From positions 121,643 to 185,642 of the forward strand of contig CAMYYI010000001.1 of NCBI GenBank assembly GCA_947303465.1: a DNA stretch of 64,000 bases, given 5' to 3'. The number at the start of each line of letters is the position of its first letter. Position 1 is the stretch's first letter. The position numbers and the translations under genes were made by a program. The notes beneath the pieces were generated by a model. It was not told the origin of the DNA. It made no database searches and worked only from the letters and a program-made list of their open reading frames with translations. Positions 27,623 through 35,374 of this stretch are shown here, one piece after another. This stretch comes from an uncultured Bacteroidales bacterium. GTDB lineage: Bacteria > Bacteroidota > Bacteroidia > Bacteroidales > UBA932.

Positions 27623-27630
27623 CAAATTTA
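27623..27630 (-). promoter_or_regulatory. -7 box for the TPR-U32 operon
   Basis: CAAATTTA on the plus strand reads TAAATTTG on the minus strand, about 29 nt upstream of the ATG at 27594. A second match (CAAAAATA, 27632-27639) lies next to it. Confidence 0.5.
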
Positions 27631-27664
27631 GCAAAAATATTACATTTTGTGTGCCAAAATGTTG

Positions 27665-27672
27665 TACCTTTG
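27665..27672 (+). promoter_or_regulatory. -7 box for aspA
   Basis: TACCTTTG, identical to the -7 box of the pilus promoter, 33 nt before the aspA ATG. It shows that in-frame codons upstream of 27706 lie inside the promoter and are not translated. Confidence 0.65.
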
Positions 27673-27705
27673 CCAAACAAGTGCCAAAACCGCATAATCA
27701 CTACA

Positions 27706-29118
27706 ATGTCTGAAAGCAAATTCAGGGTCGAAAGCGACCTGCTCGGCGAACTTAAAGTTCCTGCCGACGCTTACTACGGAGTCCAGACTCAGAGGGCTCT
27801 GGAAAACTACAAGATTTCTACCACCAGGATGTGCCATTACCCGGAGTACATCATCGCCATGGCCTACGTAAAGATGGCTGCTGCAGAGGCGAACGCCCGT
27901 CTGGGCGTGCTGGACCGCAAGATAGCCGACGCGATAGTGGCCGCATGCAAGGAAATAGCCGGCGGCAAGCTGCACGACCAGTTCCCTGTGGACATGATGC
28001 AGGGCGGCGCCGGCACCTCTGTGAACATGAACGCCAACGAGGTAATAGCAAACCGCGCCCTCGAGCTCATGGGGCACAAGAAGGGCGAATACCAGTTCTG
28101 CTCTCCCAACGACCATGTGAACTGCGCCCAGTCTACCAACGACGCATATCCTACGGCGTTCCGCTACACCTTCGTGCGCATGAACCGCCATCTGGAGAGG
28201 GCCCTGAAGGACCTCATCGCGAGCTTCCGCGCCAAGGGCGAAGAGTTCAAGGATATTATAAAGATGGGGCGGACCCAGCTGCAGGACGCAGTGCCCATGA
28301 CCTCCGGCCAGGAGTTCAACGCTTTTGCGAACAACCTGGAGGAAGAGATCGCAAACCTTGAGCGTAACGTAGTGCTGCTTAAGGAGATCAATATGGGTGG
28401 AACCGCTATCGGAACCGGCCTCAACGCCGTTCCCGGCTTTGCCGAACTCTGCACCAGCCTTATGAGCGAGTTCAGCGGCGACGAGTTCATGAAGGCTCCC
28501 GACCTCGTAGAAGCTACACCGGACACCGGCGCCTACGTGAGTTATTCCGCCGCCCTCAAACGCCTTGCTGTGAAGCTCAGCAAGATATGCAATGACCTCC
28601 GCCTTATGGCTTCCGGCCCCCGCTGCGGCCTGCATGAGATCAACCTGCCTCCTATGGCTCCCGGTTCCTCCATTATGCCGGGCAAAGTGAACCCCGTTAT
28701 CCCGGAAGTTACCAACCAGGTGTGCTTCAAGGTTATAGGAAACGACACTACCGTGGCCTTCGCGGCAGAGGCCGGACAGCTGCAGCTGAACGTGATGGAG
28801 CCCGTCATCGTGCAATCCATCCTGGAAAGCCAGACCTGGCTTACCAACGTAATGGACACCCTCCGCACCCGCTGCATAGACGGCATCACCGTCAACGCAG
28901 AGCACTGCTACAAGATGGTCAAGAACTCCATCGGCATAGTCACAGCCCTCAACCCGTATATTGGATACAAGACCTCCACCAAGGTGGCAAAGGAGGCACT
29001 TGAGACCGGCGGCAGCGTGTATGACCTGGTGCTCGAGCACGGCTACATGACCAAAGAAAAACTGGACGAGGCCCTGGATCCCAAGGCCATGACCGCCTCG
29101 CACGAGTTTTTGAAGTAA
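27706..29118 (+). CDS. aspA: aspartate ammonia-lyase
   Basis: 470 residues starting MSESKFRVESDLLGELKVPA, matching the usual family length of about 470. It reversibly deaminates L-aspartate to fumarate and ammonia in the cytosol; in anaerobic Bacteroidales this feeds fumarate respiration. The fumarase/aspartase signature GSSIMPGKVNPVIPEV is present, as are the substrate-site blocks SPNDHVNCAQSTNDAYPT and GRTQLQDAVPMTSGQE. The ATG at 27706 was chosen because the -7 box lies just upstream. Fumarase is a related alternative, but KVNPVIPE and overall length favour aspartase. Confidence 0.93.
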   Translation: MSESKFRVESDLLGELKVPADAYYGVQTQRALENYKISTTRMCHYPEYIIAMAYVKMAAAEANARLGVLDRKIADAIVAACKEIAGGKLHDQFPVDMMQGGAGTSVNMNANEVIANRALELMGHKKGEYQFCSPNDHVNCAQSTNDAYPTAFRYTFVRMNRHLERALKDLIASFRAKGEEFKDIIKMGRTQLQDAVPMTSGQEFNAFANNLEEEIANLERNVVLLKEINMGGTAIGTGLNAVPGFAELCTSLMSEFSGDEFMKAPDLVEATPDTGAYVSYSAALKRLAVKLSKICNDLRLMASGPRCGLHEINLPPMAPGSSIMPGKVNPVIPEVTNQVCFKVIGNDTTVAFAAEAGQLQLNVMEPVIVQSILESQTWLTNVMDTLRTRCIDGITVNAEHCYKMVKNSIGIVTALNPYIGYKTSTKVAKEALETGGSVYDLVLEHGYMTKEKLDEALDPKAMTASHEFLK

Positions 29119-29122
29119 TTGC

Positions 29123-29130
29123 TATATTTG
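29123..29130 (+). promoter_or_regulatory. -7 box abutting the M16-like gene
   Basis: TATATTTG ends 4 nt before the GTG start at 29135, so transcription would begin at or very near the start codon. Confidence 0.55.
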
Positions 29131-29134
29131 CAAT

Positions 29135-31696
29135 GTGAAAACATTGCGGATATTGTACATAGCCTGGTTTGCGGTAGTGGCGCTGCTTTGCGGCAGCACA
29201 CTGCGTGCCCAGGACCTTCCGGCTCTCGGGAAGGCCTCCGAAATAGTAACCGGATGCCTTCCCGACGGCATTTCATATTACCTTATCAATAATCCGCATA
29301 CCCCCGGCTTCGCGGACTTTGCCCTGGTGCAGCCTTCCCGCAACGACAGGAAGGGCCCGCGCGAGGACCTGGTGTACCTGAAGCACTTCTACGGACGCAA
29401 GCCGTACGAGTTCCTGGCAGACAACGCCGTTGGATACAGCAGGCGCGGCTTCATCGAGCATACCAGGAATTCAACCGTTTTCCGCTTCTCTGATGTGCCG
29501 GTATCGCGCTCCTCGGTTACAGACTCCTCGCTGTTGATGCTTTTCGACCTTGCCCGTTCGTCTGAATACGAGCAGGCGATAGTGGTCAGCGGGGACATAG
29601 ATTTATCGGCAATACTGGAGCGCATCCGCATAATGTCCATGACCATTTCCCGCCGCAGTGACCCCAATGACGCGTGGAGCTACGGCTGGAGGCAGCAGGA
29701 CGAGGCTTCCGTCACCACGAGCACCGCACCGGTGGGCTCTTTTTCGGTGGTTTACCGCTCTCCCCGCACGGACAGCGAGCTCATGAACACCATACAGCCG
29801 GTGATGAGCCGTCTGCTGGCAAACGAGCTGGACGTTATCCTTAAGCGGCGCATCCGTACCGCATTCACAAGTGCCGGCATTCCGCTTGCCGATTACCTCT
29901 TCCGCTACACGGGCAGCGATGAGACTTCCGGCGACGAGCTCGTCACCATCAGTATTCACACTTCCGCAGAGAGCCTCGAGCCCGCCATACAGACGGTTGC
30001 GGGCATACTGGCTTCGCTCGATGAGGACGGAGCTACCGTGGAAGAAGTTACATTCGCCAGGACCGTCATTGCCGAGAAAGTCAGCAGGGACTATTCCAAC
30101 TATCTCACCAGCAACTCCGAATACCTGGACAAGTGCATCTCCTCCTACCTGTACGGTTCCAACCTGGCTTCTACCAACACCCTGTCCAAGGTTTACACCG
30201 GTCGCAAACTGGACCCCGGACGCGAGTGCGAACTGCTGAACCGCTATATCGCCGCCCTGCTTTCCTCCAGACGCAACCTGCACCTCAGGGCAAGCGCCCC
30301 TGTAAAACCGGAGGGTAAACGGGTGAAAGAGCTGTTCGCCTTGGGATGGAGCGAGGGCAGCGGGGTGCAGTATGAACTGCCGTCTGCAGAAGACACCCTC
30401 AAGCTGGCACTGCCCCGCCGCAACAAGATAAAACTCAAATCTACCGCAAGAGACTCATTTACAGGAGGTAAACTGTGGACCTTCTCCAACGGCATGAGCG
30501 TGGTGTACAAGAAGACCGCAGACAAGGGAACCTTCCACTACGGGCTGATGATGAAGGGCGGATGGTCCGAGATAATCGGAATCCATGGGGCCGAACCCGC
30601 CTTTGCGCAGGAAGTGCTGGCACTGGGAAAGGTGGCCGGAATGAATTCTGCAAGGCTGAGGGACCTGCTGGCAATGTACGGAGTGTCGTTCGAGCCAAGG
30701 ATGACCATGACCGACGTACGCTTTGTAGGCTCGGCGCCTTCCTCCTCCCTTTCGCTGGTGCTCAAGACCATGGTGTCCGCGGTAAACAATTACGAGAACG
30801 ACTCCGAGGCATACGCCCGCTACCTTCAAGAGAAACCGATCCGTCTTGTACGTGACAAGTTCTCCGATTCCGGCACCAAGGCCGTGCTGGACAGCACCAT
30901 GAGCCCCGGCTATGTCTTTGCCGCCGGATGCCTCCCCGCCCTGCCGGATGAAGACCTGGACCTTCGCATGAGACAGTATATGGTCCAGAGGGCCTCCAAT
31001 ATGATGAACGGGGTGATAGTGCTGGTGGGCGACCTGGACGAGAATGTAACGCTCAAACTGCTTTCCCAGTCGCTCGGATCCTTCAAGACGGGGCAGCAGA
31101 GAGCGGTAAGGCCAAAGATACCGTACAAGCTGCGCGAGTGCTGGAGCACCAACTTCGTACAGCGCAACTGGCGCAGCACCAGCGTGAGCGTGGCCATGTC
31201 CGCCTTGTGGCCATTCGGCGCGGAGGGCTACAGCCAGATGAGACTTGCCTGCACCGTGCTGAAGGCGGAGCTGGACAAAGCCCTGATGAAGGACGGAATG
31301 TATTGCACAGTAAGCGGCAGCTCCGAGTTGCTGCCTGCAGAAAAGATGACCATCTATGTACACTGCGAGCCACTGGCTCCCCAGGGGCTTCCCGCAGATG
31401 TTACGCCAGCCCTTCCGGTGAAAGCGCTGGATACCGTACGCTCCGTACTTAACCGGCTTGCCGTCAGTGAGATAAGCGACGAGCAGCTGAAGCTCTGCAA
31501 GACCATGCTCACCAACCGTTACAAGGCCGATGAAGGCAACACGGAACTGCTGCGCGACGCCGTGCTCGACCGCGGTTCGGTGGGGCAGGATGTACGGGCA
31601 AGCTACGCCCAGCGTATTTCATCAGTCACAGCTGCCGATGTTCAAAAGCTGTTCGCTAAACTCTCCGGCAGCACCGCCGAGTTCATAGTTCAATGA
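29135..31696 (+). CDS. M16-like (insulinase-fold) exported protein, apparently inactive
   Basis: 853 residues, GTG start (the overlapping ATG is followed by TGA). A signal peptide ends GSTLRAQ. The four-lobed M16 layout is suggested by an opening block LPDGISYYLINNPHTPGFAD, a middle block LWTFSNGMSVVYKKTADKG...FHYGLMMKGGW and a late block NMMNGVIVLVGDLDENVTLK. The catalytic HxxEH zinc motif expected in the first lobe is absent, so it is either a non-catalytic partner or a divergent protein. The next gene overlaps by 4 nt. Confidence 0.75.
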   Translation: MKTLRILYIAWFAVVALLCGSTLRAQDLPALGKASEIVTGCLPDGISYYLINNPHTPGFADFALVQPSRNDRKGPREDLVYLKHFYGRKPYEFLADNAVGYSRRGFIEHTRNSTVFRFSDVPVSRSSVTDSSLLMLFDLARSSEYEQAIVVSGDIDLSAILERIRIMSMTISRRSDPNDAWSYGWRQQDEASVTTSTAPVGSFSVVYRSPRTDSELMNTIQPVMSRLLANELDVILKRRIRTAFTSAGIPLADYLFRYTGSDETSGDELVTISIHTSAESLEPAIQTVAGILASLDEDGATVEEVTFARTVIAEKVSRDYSNYLTSNSEYLDKCISSYLYGSNLASTNTLSKVYTGRKLDPGRECELLNRYIAALLSSRRNLHLRASAPVKPEGKRVKELFALGWSEGSGVQYELPSAEDTLKLALPRRNKIKLKSTARDSFTGGKLWTFSNGMSVVYKKTADKGTFHYGLMMKGGWSEIIGIHGAEPAFAQEVLALGKVAGMNSARLRDLLAMYGVSFEPRMTMTDVRFVGSAPSSSLSLVLKTMVSAVNNYENDSEAYARYLQEKPIRLVRDKFSDSGTKAVLDSTMSPGYVFAAGCLPALPDEDLDLRMRQYMVQRASNMMNGVIVLVGDLDENVTLKLLSQSLGSFKTGQQRAVRPKIPYKLRECWSTNFVQRNWRSTSVSVAMSALWPFGAEGYSQMRLACTVLKAELDKALMKDGMYCTVSGSSELLPAEKMTIYVHCEPLAPQGLPADVTPALPVKALDTVRSVLNRLAVSEISDEQLKLCKTMLTNRYKADEGNTELLRDAVLDRGSVGQDVRASYAQRISSVTAADVQKLFAKLSGSTAEFIVQ

Positions 31697-32289
31697 ACGG
31701 ACAGTTCGGAACAATTATCCAGATAGGCGACATTCTCGTGTCCGAGGATGTGGTGCTGGAGTTTTTTGCCTGCGACTATGAGGCCTGCAAGGGTGCGTGC
31801 TGCATAGAAGGTGATGCCGGCGCCCCTCTTGACGAGGCCGAACTGCCGGCCCTGGAGCGGAACTACGGGCGCTTTTGCGGAAGCATGCTGCCTGCCGGGC
31901 GCGAGGCCGTGGCCTTGAACGGCTTCTTTGAGCTGGACAGGGATGGCGACATTGTTACGCCTCTGGTGCCGGGGTCCGGAGTCTGTGCCTACGCCTGCTG
32001 GGGCGAGAACGGCGGCTGCATGTGCGCTATTGAGAAGTGCGGCTGCACAAAGCCGCAATCCTGCGCGCTGTACCCAGTTCGTGTTACCCGCTTCAAAGGG
32101 GGTGGCATGGCGCTGAACCTGCACCGCTGGGACATCTGCAAGCGGGCCTTCGAAAAGGGAGAGCGCGAGGGAGTGCGGGCCTACCAATTTTTAAGGCGCC
32201 CGCTTACGGACGCCTTCGGGGAAGAGTTCTACGATGCCCTCTGCGCCGCCGCGGAACACTTGGTAGATTCTTCGCTTCGCTCAGAATGA
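31693..32289 (+). CDS. DUF3109-family Cys-rich protein
   Basis: 198 residues, start overlapping the previous stop (ATGA). The cysteine pattern CDYEACKGACCIEGDAGAPL near the N-terminus and CMCAIEKCGC...SCALYPVRV in the middle define DUF3109, a probable metal or Fe-S binding family with no experimental role known to me. The last eight residues (VDSSLRSE) are read from a dispersed inverted-repeat element that begins near 32268, so the natural C-terminus was probably slightly different. Confidence 0.88.
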   Translation: MNGQFGTIIQIGDILVSEDVVLEFFACDYEACKGACCIEGDAGAPLDEAELPALERNYGRFCGSMLPAGREAVALNGFFELDRDGDIVTPLVPGSGVCAYACWGENGGCMCAIEKCGCTKPQSCALYPVRVTRFKGGGMALNLHRWDICKRAFEKGEREGVRAYQFLRRPLTDAFGEEFYDALCAAAEHLVDSSLRSE

Positions 32290-32350
32290 CAGGAAGGTCA
32301 TCCTGACAACTGTCATTCTGAGGAGGGCGCAGCCCGACGAAGGATCTATT
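32268..32350. repeat. MITE-like inverted repeat that also forms a terminator hairpin
   Basis: TCAGAATGACAG (32281-32292) and CTGTCATTCTGA (32310-32321) form a 12-bp stem. Outer arms AGATTCTTCG (about 32270) and CGAAGGATCT (about 32338) extend the symmetry. It sits between convergent DUF3109 and dehydrogenase genes, where it can terminate both, and it overlaps the end of the DUF3109 frame. Related sequence is inside prmC at about 41745-41860. Confidence 0.7.
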
Positions 32351-33371
32351 CCGGGATGAACATCACCTTACTGTAGAACTCCTTGCGGCCAAGAATCATG
32401 TCAAAGGCCTCCTTGTAGTCCTCCAGTTTATAGCGGTGACTGATTAGCGGACGCACATCCACAATATGCTTGGAAATGGCGTCCAGCGCGGTGCGCCAGT
32501 CGTTATGTGCGTCGTTGTAGCTGCTGTTCCAGGTTCCACGTATCGTGAGCTGCTTGCGGAGAAGCTGGCTGTAGGTACCCTGGGTCAGGGTCATGTCGCC
32601 GAAGGGATTTCCCATGCAGACCACATGGCCGAAACTCTTCACGCTCTTGATGCAGCTTTCCCATGTCTGGGTGGCGCCGGCGCCCTCTATACAGGCATCG
32701 GCCCCGCGGCCGCCGGTAACGCTCTTGATGTACTCGGGAGCATCCGTCTGGGCACTGTTGACGGCGTCGAAGCCCATCTTTGCAGCAAAGTCCACCTTCG
32801 TGGGGTCTATATCGCACAGTATCACCCTCACGGCACCTGAAGCCTTGGCCCAGAGGCCCAGCATTATGCCTATGGGACCTGCACCGAAGACGGCTACCGT
32901 ATCGCCCACCTTGAGGTCTGCCAGACCTATGGCGTGCAGGGCTACCGCGGCAGGCTCGCACATGGCGGCCTCTTCGTAGCTGATGCCCTCGAACGGCACC
33001 AGGTTCCATTCCTTCACTGCAATATACTCGGCGTACGCCCCGTCACGGCGGGAGCCGTAGTAGTCGTAATCACTGCACTGGGCGTACTCTCCAACCTGGC
33101 AGGATGCGCACTTGCGGCAGGGCAGCAGGGGGAATACGGCGGCCTTCTTTCCCAGCAGTTCGGGCTTGTCCGCTTCTATTATTTCTCCGGAGAATTCGTG
33201 CCCGGGTATTGTGGGAAAATGATATGTGCCTTTTTTGAAGATGCGGGGGATATCGCTGCCGCAGATGCCGCATGCCTTAACCTTGAGCAGGACTTCGCCT
33301 GGTTGGCGTACCGGATCGGGAACCTCTTCGTAGCGGAGGTCGCCTACGGCGTGAAGATTCAGAGCTTTCAT
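32346..33371 (-). CDS. zinc-dependent medium-chain dehydrogenase, polyol type
   Basis: 341 residues from the ATG at 33371 (MKALNLHAVGDLRYEEVPDP); codons upstream encode a Lys/Asn-rich leader without family support. The catalytic zinc ligands are in ACGICGSDIPRIF and GHEFSGEI; the structural zinc loop is PCRKCASCQVGEYAQC; the NAD(P)-binding motif is VAVFGAGPIGIMLGL. Overall similarity is to galactitol-1-phosphate 5-dehydrogenase and sorbitol dehydrogenase. It stands alone, without transport or sugar-phosphotransferase genes, so the substrate is not determined. Confidence 0.88.
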   Translation of the reverse strand: MKALNLHAVGDLRYEEVPDPVRQPGEVLLKVKACGICGSDIPRIFKKGTYHFPTIPGHEFSGEIIEADKPELLGKKAAVFPLLPCRKCASCQVGEYAQCSDYDYYGSRRDGAYAEYIAVKEWNLVPFEGISYEEAAMCEPAAVALHAIGLADLKVGDTVAVFGAGPIGIMLGLWAKASGAVRVILCDIDPTKVDFAAKMGFDAVNSAQTDAPEYIKSVTGGRGADACIEGAGATQTWESCIKSVKSFGHVVCMGNPFGDMTLTQGTYSQLLRKQLTIRGTWNSSYNDAHNDWRTALDAISKHIVDVRPLISHRYKLEDYKEAFDMILGRKEFYSKVMFIPE

Positions 33372-33415
33372 TTTTCGGCTATGATTTTTGTTCTGCGAAT
33401 TTAGCAAAGATTTTA

Positions 33416-33423
33416 TAATTTTG
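33416..33423 (+). promoter_or_regulatory. -7 box for the MATE transporter gene
   Basis: TAATTTTG ends 7 nt before the ATG at 33431, implying a leader of only a few bases. Confidence 0.55.
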
Positions 33424-33430
33424 TCTGCAT

Positions 33431-34825
33431 ATGAGGCACATTCTCCCGGACAGGGCGCTGAACAGGGAAATCCTCCGGCTTTCCATTCCCAGCATACTGG
33501 CGAATCTCACCGTTCCGCTTGTGGGTATGGTGGATACCGCACTCGCCGGACACCTTACCGATGCCGGCGGCGGGTCTGCGGTGTTCATCGGGGGCATCTC
33601 GGTGGGAGCCATGTTGCTCAACCTGCTGTACTGGAACCTCTTTTTCCTTCGTACCGGAACGGGCGGCCTCACCGCTCAGGCGTACGGGCGCCAGGACCCT
33701 CACGAATGTGCCGCCATCTTCGTCCGCGGCATAGGCGTGGCGATTCTGATTTCGCTGCTTATCCTGCTGCTGCAGGCACCCCTTGTGCGGCTGGGCATGC
33801 GGCTGGTAGATGCCACTCCGCAGGTTTGCGAGCTGGCGCTGCGCTACTTCTTCATCCGAATCTGGGCGGCACCGGCAACTATCGGCCTCATGGTCTTCCG
33901 GGGGTGGTTCGTGGGCATGCAGGACTCGCTCAGCTCCATGTGGACGGACCTGGTGGTCAATTTCGTTAACATAGTGGCATCCGTGCTGCTGACCTTCGGC
34001 TTCGCCGGATGGGGCGGAATGGGCTTCGACGGCATCGCCACCGGCACGCTGGTGGCCCAGTATTCCGGACTGCTGTACGCGGTTCTGGTGTGCGTTTTCA
34101 AATACCGCGGAGTCTTTGCTACGGTTTCCGTGGCCGATGTGCAGGCGCTGCTGCATCCATCGGCGCTTAAACCTTTCATGCAGATGAACGGCAACCTGCT
34201 GGGGCGTTCCCTTTGCTTCACCGGCATCTACATGGGATATACCATTATTGCCGCTTCCTTCGGAGACGTGCTGCTCGCATGCTCATCCATCATGATGCAA
34301 CTGCTGATGATATTCTCCTACTTTACGGACGGGTTTGCTTATGCAGGAGAGGCCCTTACCGGACGCTTTATAGGAGCGCGCGACGAGACGCTGCTGCGGC
34401 GCACCGTGCGATACGTATTTGTGTGGAGCATGGGGCTGGCGGTGTTGTTTATAGGAGTGTATGCCGCTGTTGGACAGCCTCTTGTGCGGCTGTTTACGTC
34501 CGACTCGACGGTGGTGGAAGCCTGCACCCGCTTCCTGCCCTGGCTGATGCTGATGCCTCCGGTGGGATGCGCCGCCTTTACCTGGGACGGTATCTATATG
34601 GGGGCGACTTCTTCCCGAGGGCTTTTTATGTCCATGCTGATGGCTCTGCTGAGCTTCTTCGGAATCTGGTTCGGCTGGAGGATGCTCTTCCCGGGGGCTT
34701 TCGATCCGGGGTCGGCAGGATCTGACATCTGCCTGCACGTGCTTCTGGCAGCATATTTCGCCCATCTTGCCGCCCGCACCATCTACCTTACCGCCGCCTA
34801 CCGCCGGGAAATCTTATCTAAGTGA
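33431..34825 (+). CDS. MATE-family efflux transporter, DinF-like
   Basis: 464 residues with about 12 hydrophobic segments. The N-terminus LNREILRLSIPSILANLTVP followed by GMVDTALAGHL is the usual MATE opening, and the second half repeats the pattern (GRSLCFTGIYMGYTIIAASFG, then GFAYAGEALTGRFIGARD). DinF-branch members export cationic drugs or metabolites using a sodium or proton gradient across the inner membrane. The substrate is unknown. Promoter and start are only 7 nt apart. Confidence 0.92.
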   Translation: MRHILPDRALNREILRLSIPSILANLTVPLVGMVDTALAGHLTDAGGGSAVFIGGISVGAMLLNLLYWNLFFLRTGTGGLTAQAYGRQDPHECAAIFVRGIGVAILISLLILLLQAPLVRLGMRLVDATPQVCELALRYFFIRIWAAPATIGLMVFRGWFVGMQDSLSSMWTDLVVNFVNIVASVLLTFGFAGWGGMGFDGIATGTLVAQYSGLLYAVLVCVFKYRGVFATVSVADVQALLHPSALKPFMQMNGNLLGRSLCFTGIYMGYTIIAASFGDVLLACSSIMMQLLMIFSYFTDGFAYAGEALTGRFIGARDETLLRRTVRYVFVWSMGLAVLFIGVYAAVGQPLVRLFTSDSTVVEACTRFLPWLMLMPPVGCAAFTWDGIYMGATSSRGLFMSMLMALLSFFGIWFGWRMLFPGAFDPGSAGSDICLHVLLAAYFAHLAARTIYLTAAYRREILSK

Positions 34826-34862
34826 CGGCTGCGGGGGTTGGAAGTATTAGCTGCAGAGCAGC

Positions 34863-34905
34863 GAATACGACTTTCCGGAACTACAGGTTCCGGAAAGTCG
34901 TATTC
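34863..34905. terminator. 19-bp perfect hairpin between MATE gene and lrp
   Basis: Arms 34863-34881 and 34887-34905 are perfectly complementary over a TACAG loop. There is no long T tract. It lies between convergent genes and contains the stop codon and last six codons of lrp, so it can serve as a two-way terminator. Confidence 0.7.
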
Positions 34906-35372
34906 TTGAAATCCTTTACCCAAACCTGACGTTCGAAGGCCTGGTCCAGCGAGAGCATGGTGTCCGTAGACTGGACATACGGGATACGCTGGATGGTATT
35001 GAGCAAGGTCTCCATCAGGTGGTCGTTGTCCTTGCAATAGACCTTGAGGAACAGGGCTGCGGGGCCGGTTACAAAGTGGCATTCCACCACCTCGGGGATA
35101 TGCTTGAGAGCCTCTGTAACCTCCTGATACTTATTATCTTCGGAAAGGGATATGCTGATGAATGCGCAAACGTTCAGCCCCAGGGTCCCGGGCTTCACCA
35201 GCATCTGCGAACCGGTGATTACCCCATTGTCCTCGAGCTTCTTCACCCTCTGGTGAACGGCAGCTCCCGAGATTCCGCACTCGCGCGCTATCTCAAGATA
35301 CGGCATACGTGCGTTGTTGACCAGAAAATAAAGTATCTTCCTGTCTGTTTCGTCCAGATGATAGTTGCCCAT
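34881..35372 (-). CDS. Lrp/AsnC-family transcription regulator
   Basis: 163 residues. The N-terminal helix-turn-helix domain starts LDETDRKILYFLVNNARMPY and continues EIARECGISGAAVHQRVKKL. The C-terminal RAM ligand-binding domain includes HIPEVVECHFVTGPAALFLK. Members sense amino acids and control amino-acid metabolism as octamers or larger discs. The start lies 2 nt after the topA stop, so it is probably expressed from the topA promoter. The last codons (NTTFRNL) are part of a long inverted repeat. Confidence 0.93.
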   Translation of the reverse strand: MGNYHLDETDRKILYFLVNNARMPYLEIARECGISGAAVHQRVKKLEDNGVITGSQMLVKPGTLGLNVCAFISISLSEDNKYQEVTEALKHIPEVVECHFVTGPAALFLKVYCKDNDHLMETLLNTIQRIPYVQSTDTMLSLDQAFERQVWVKDFKNTTFRNL

Positions 35373-35374
35373 AC

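Noticed and set aside
33372..33407. Upstream start for the zinc dehydrogenase at 33407
   Set aside because: The extra 12 residues are Asn/Lys-rich and unlike the family; MKALNLHAVGD is the canonical opening.
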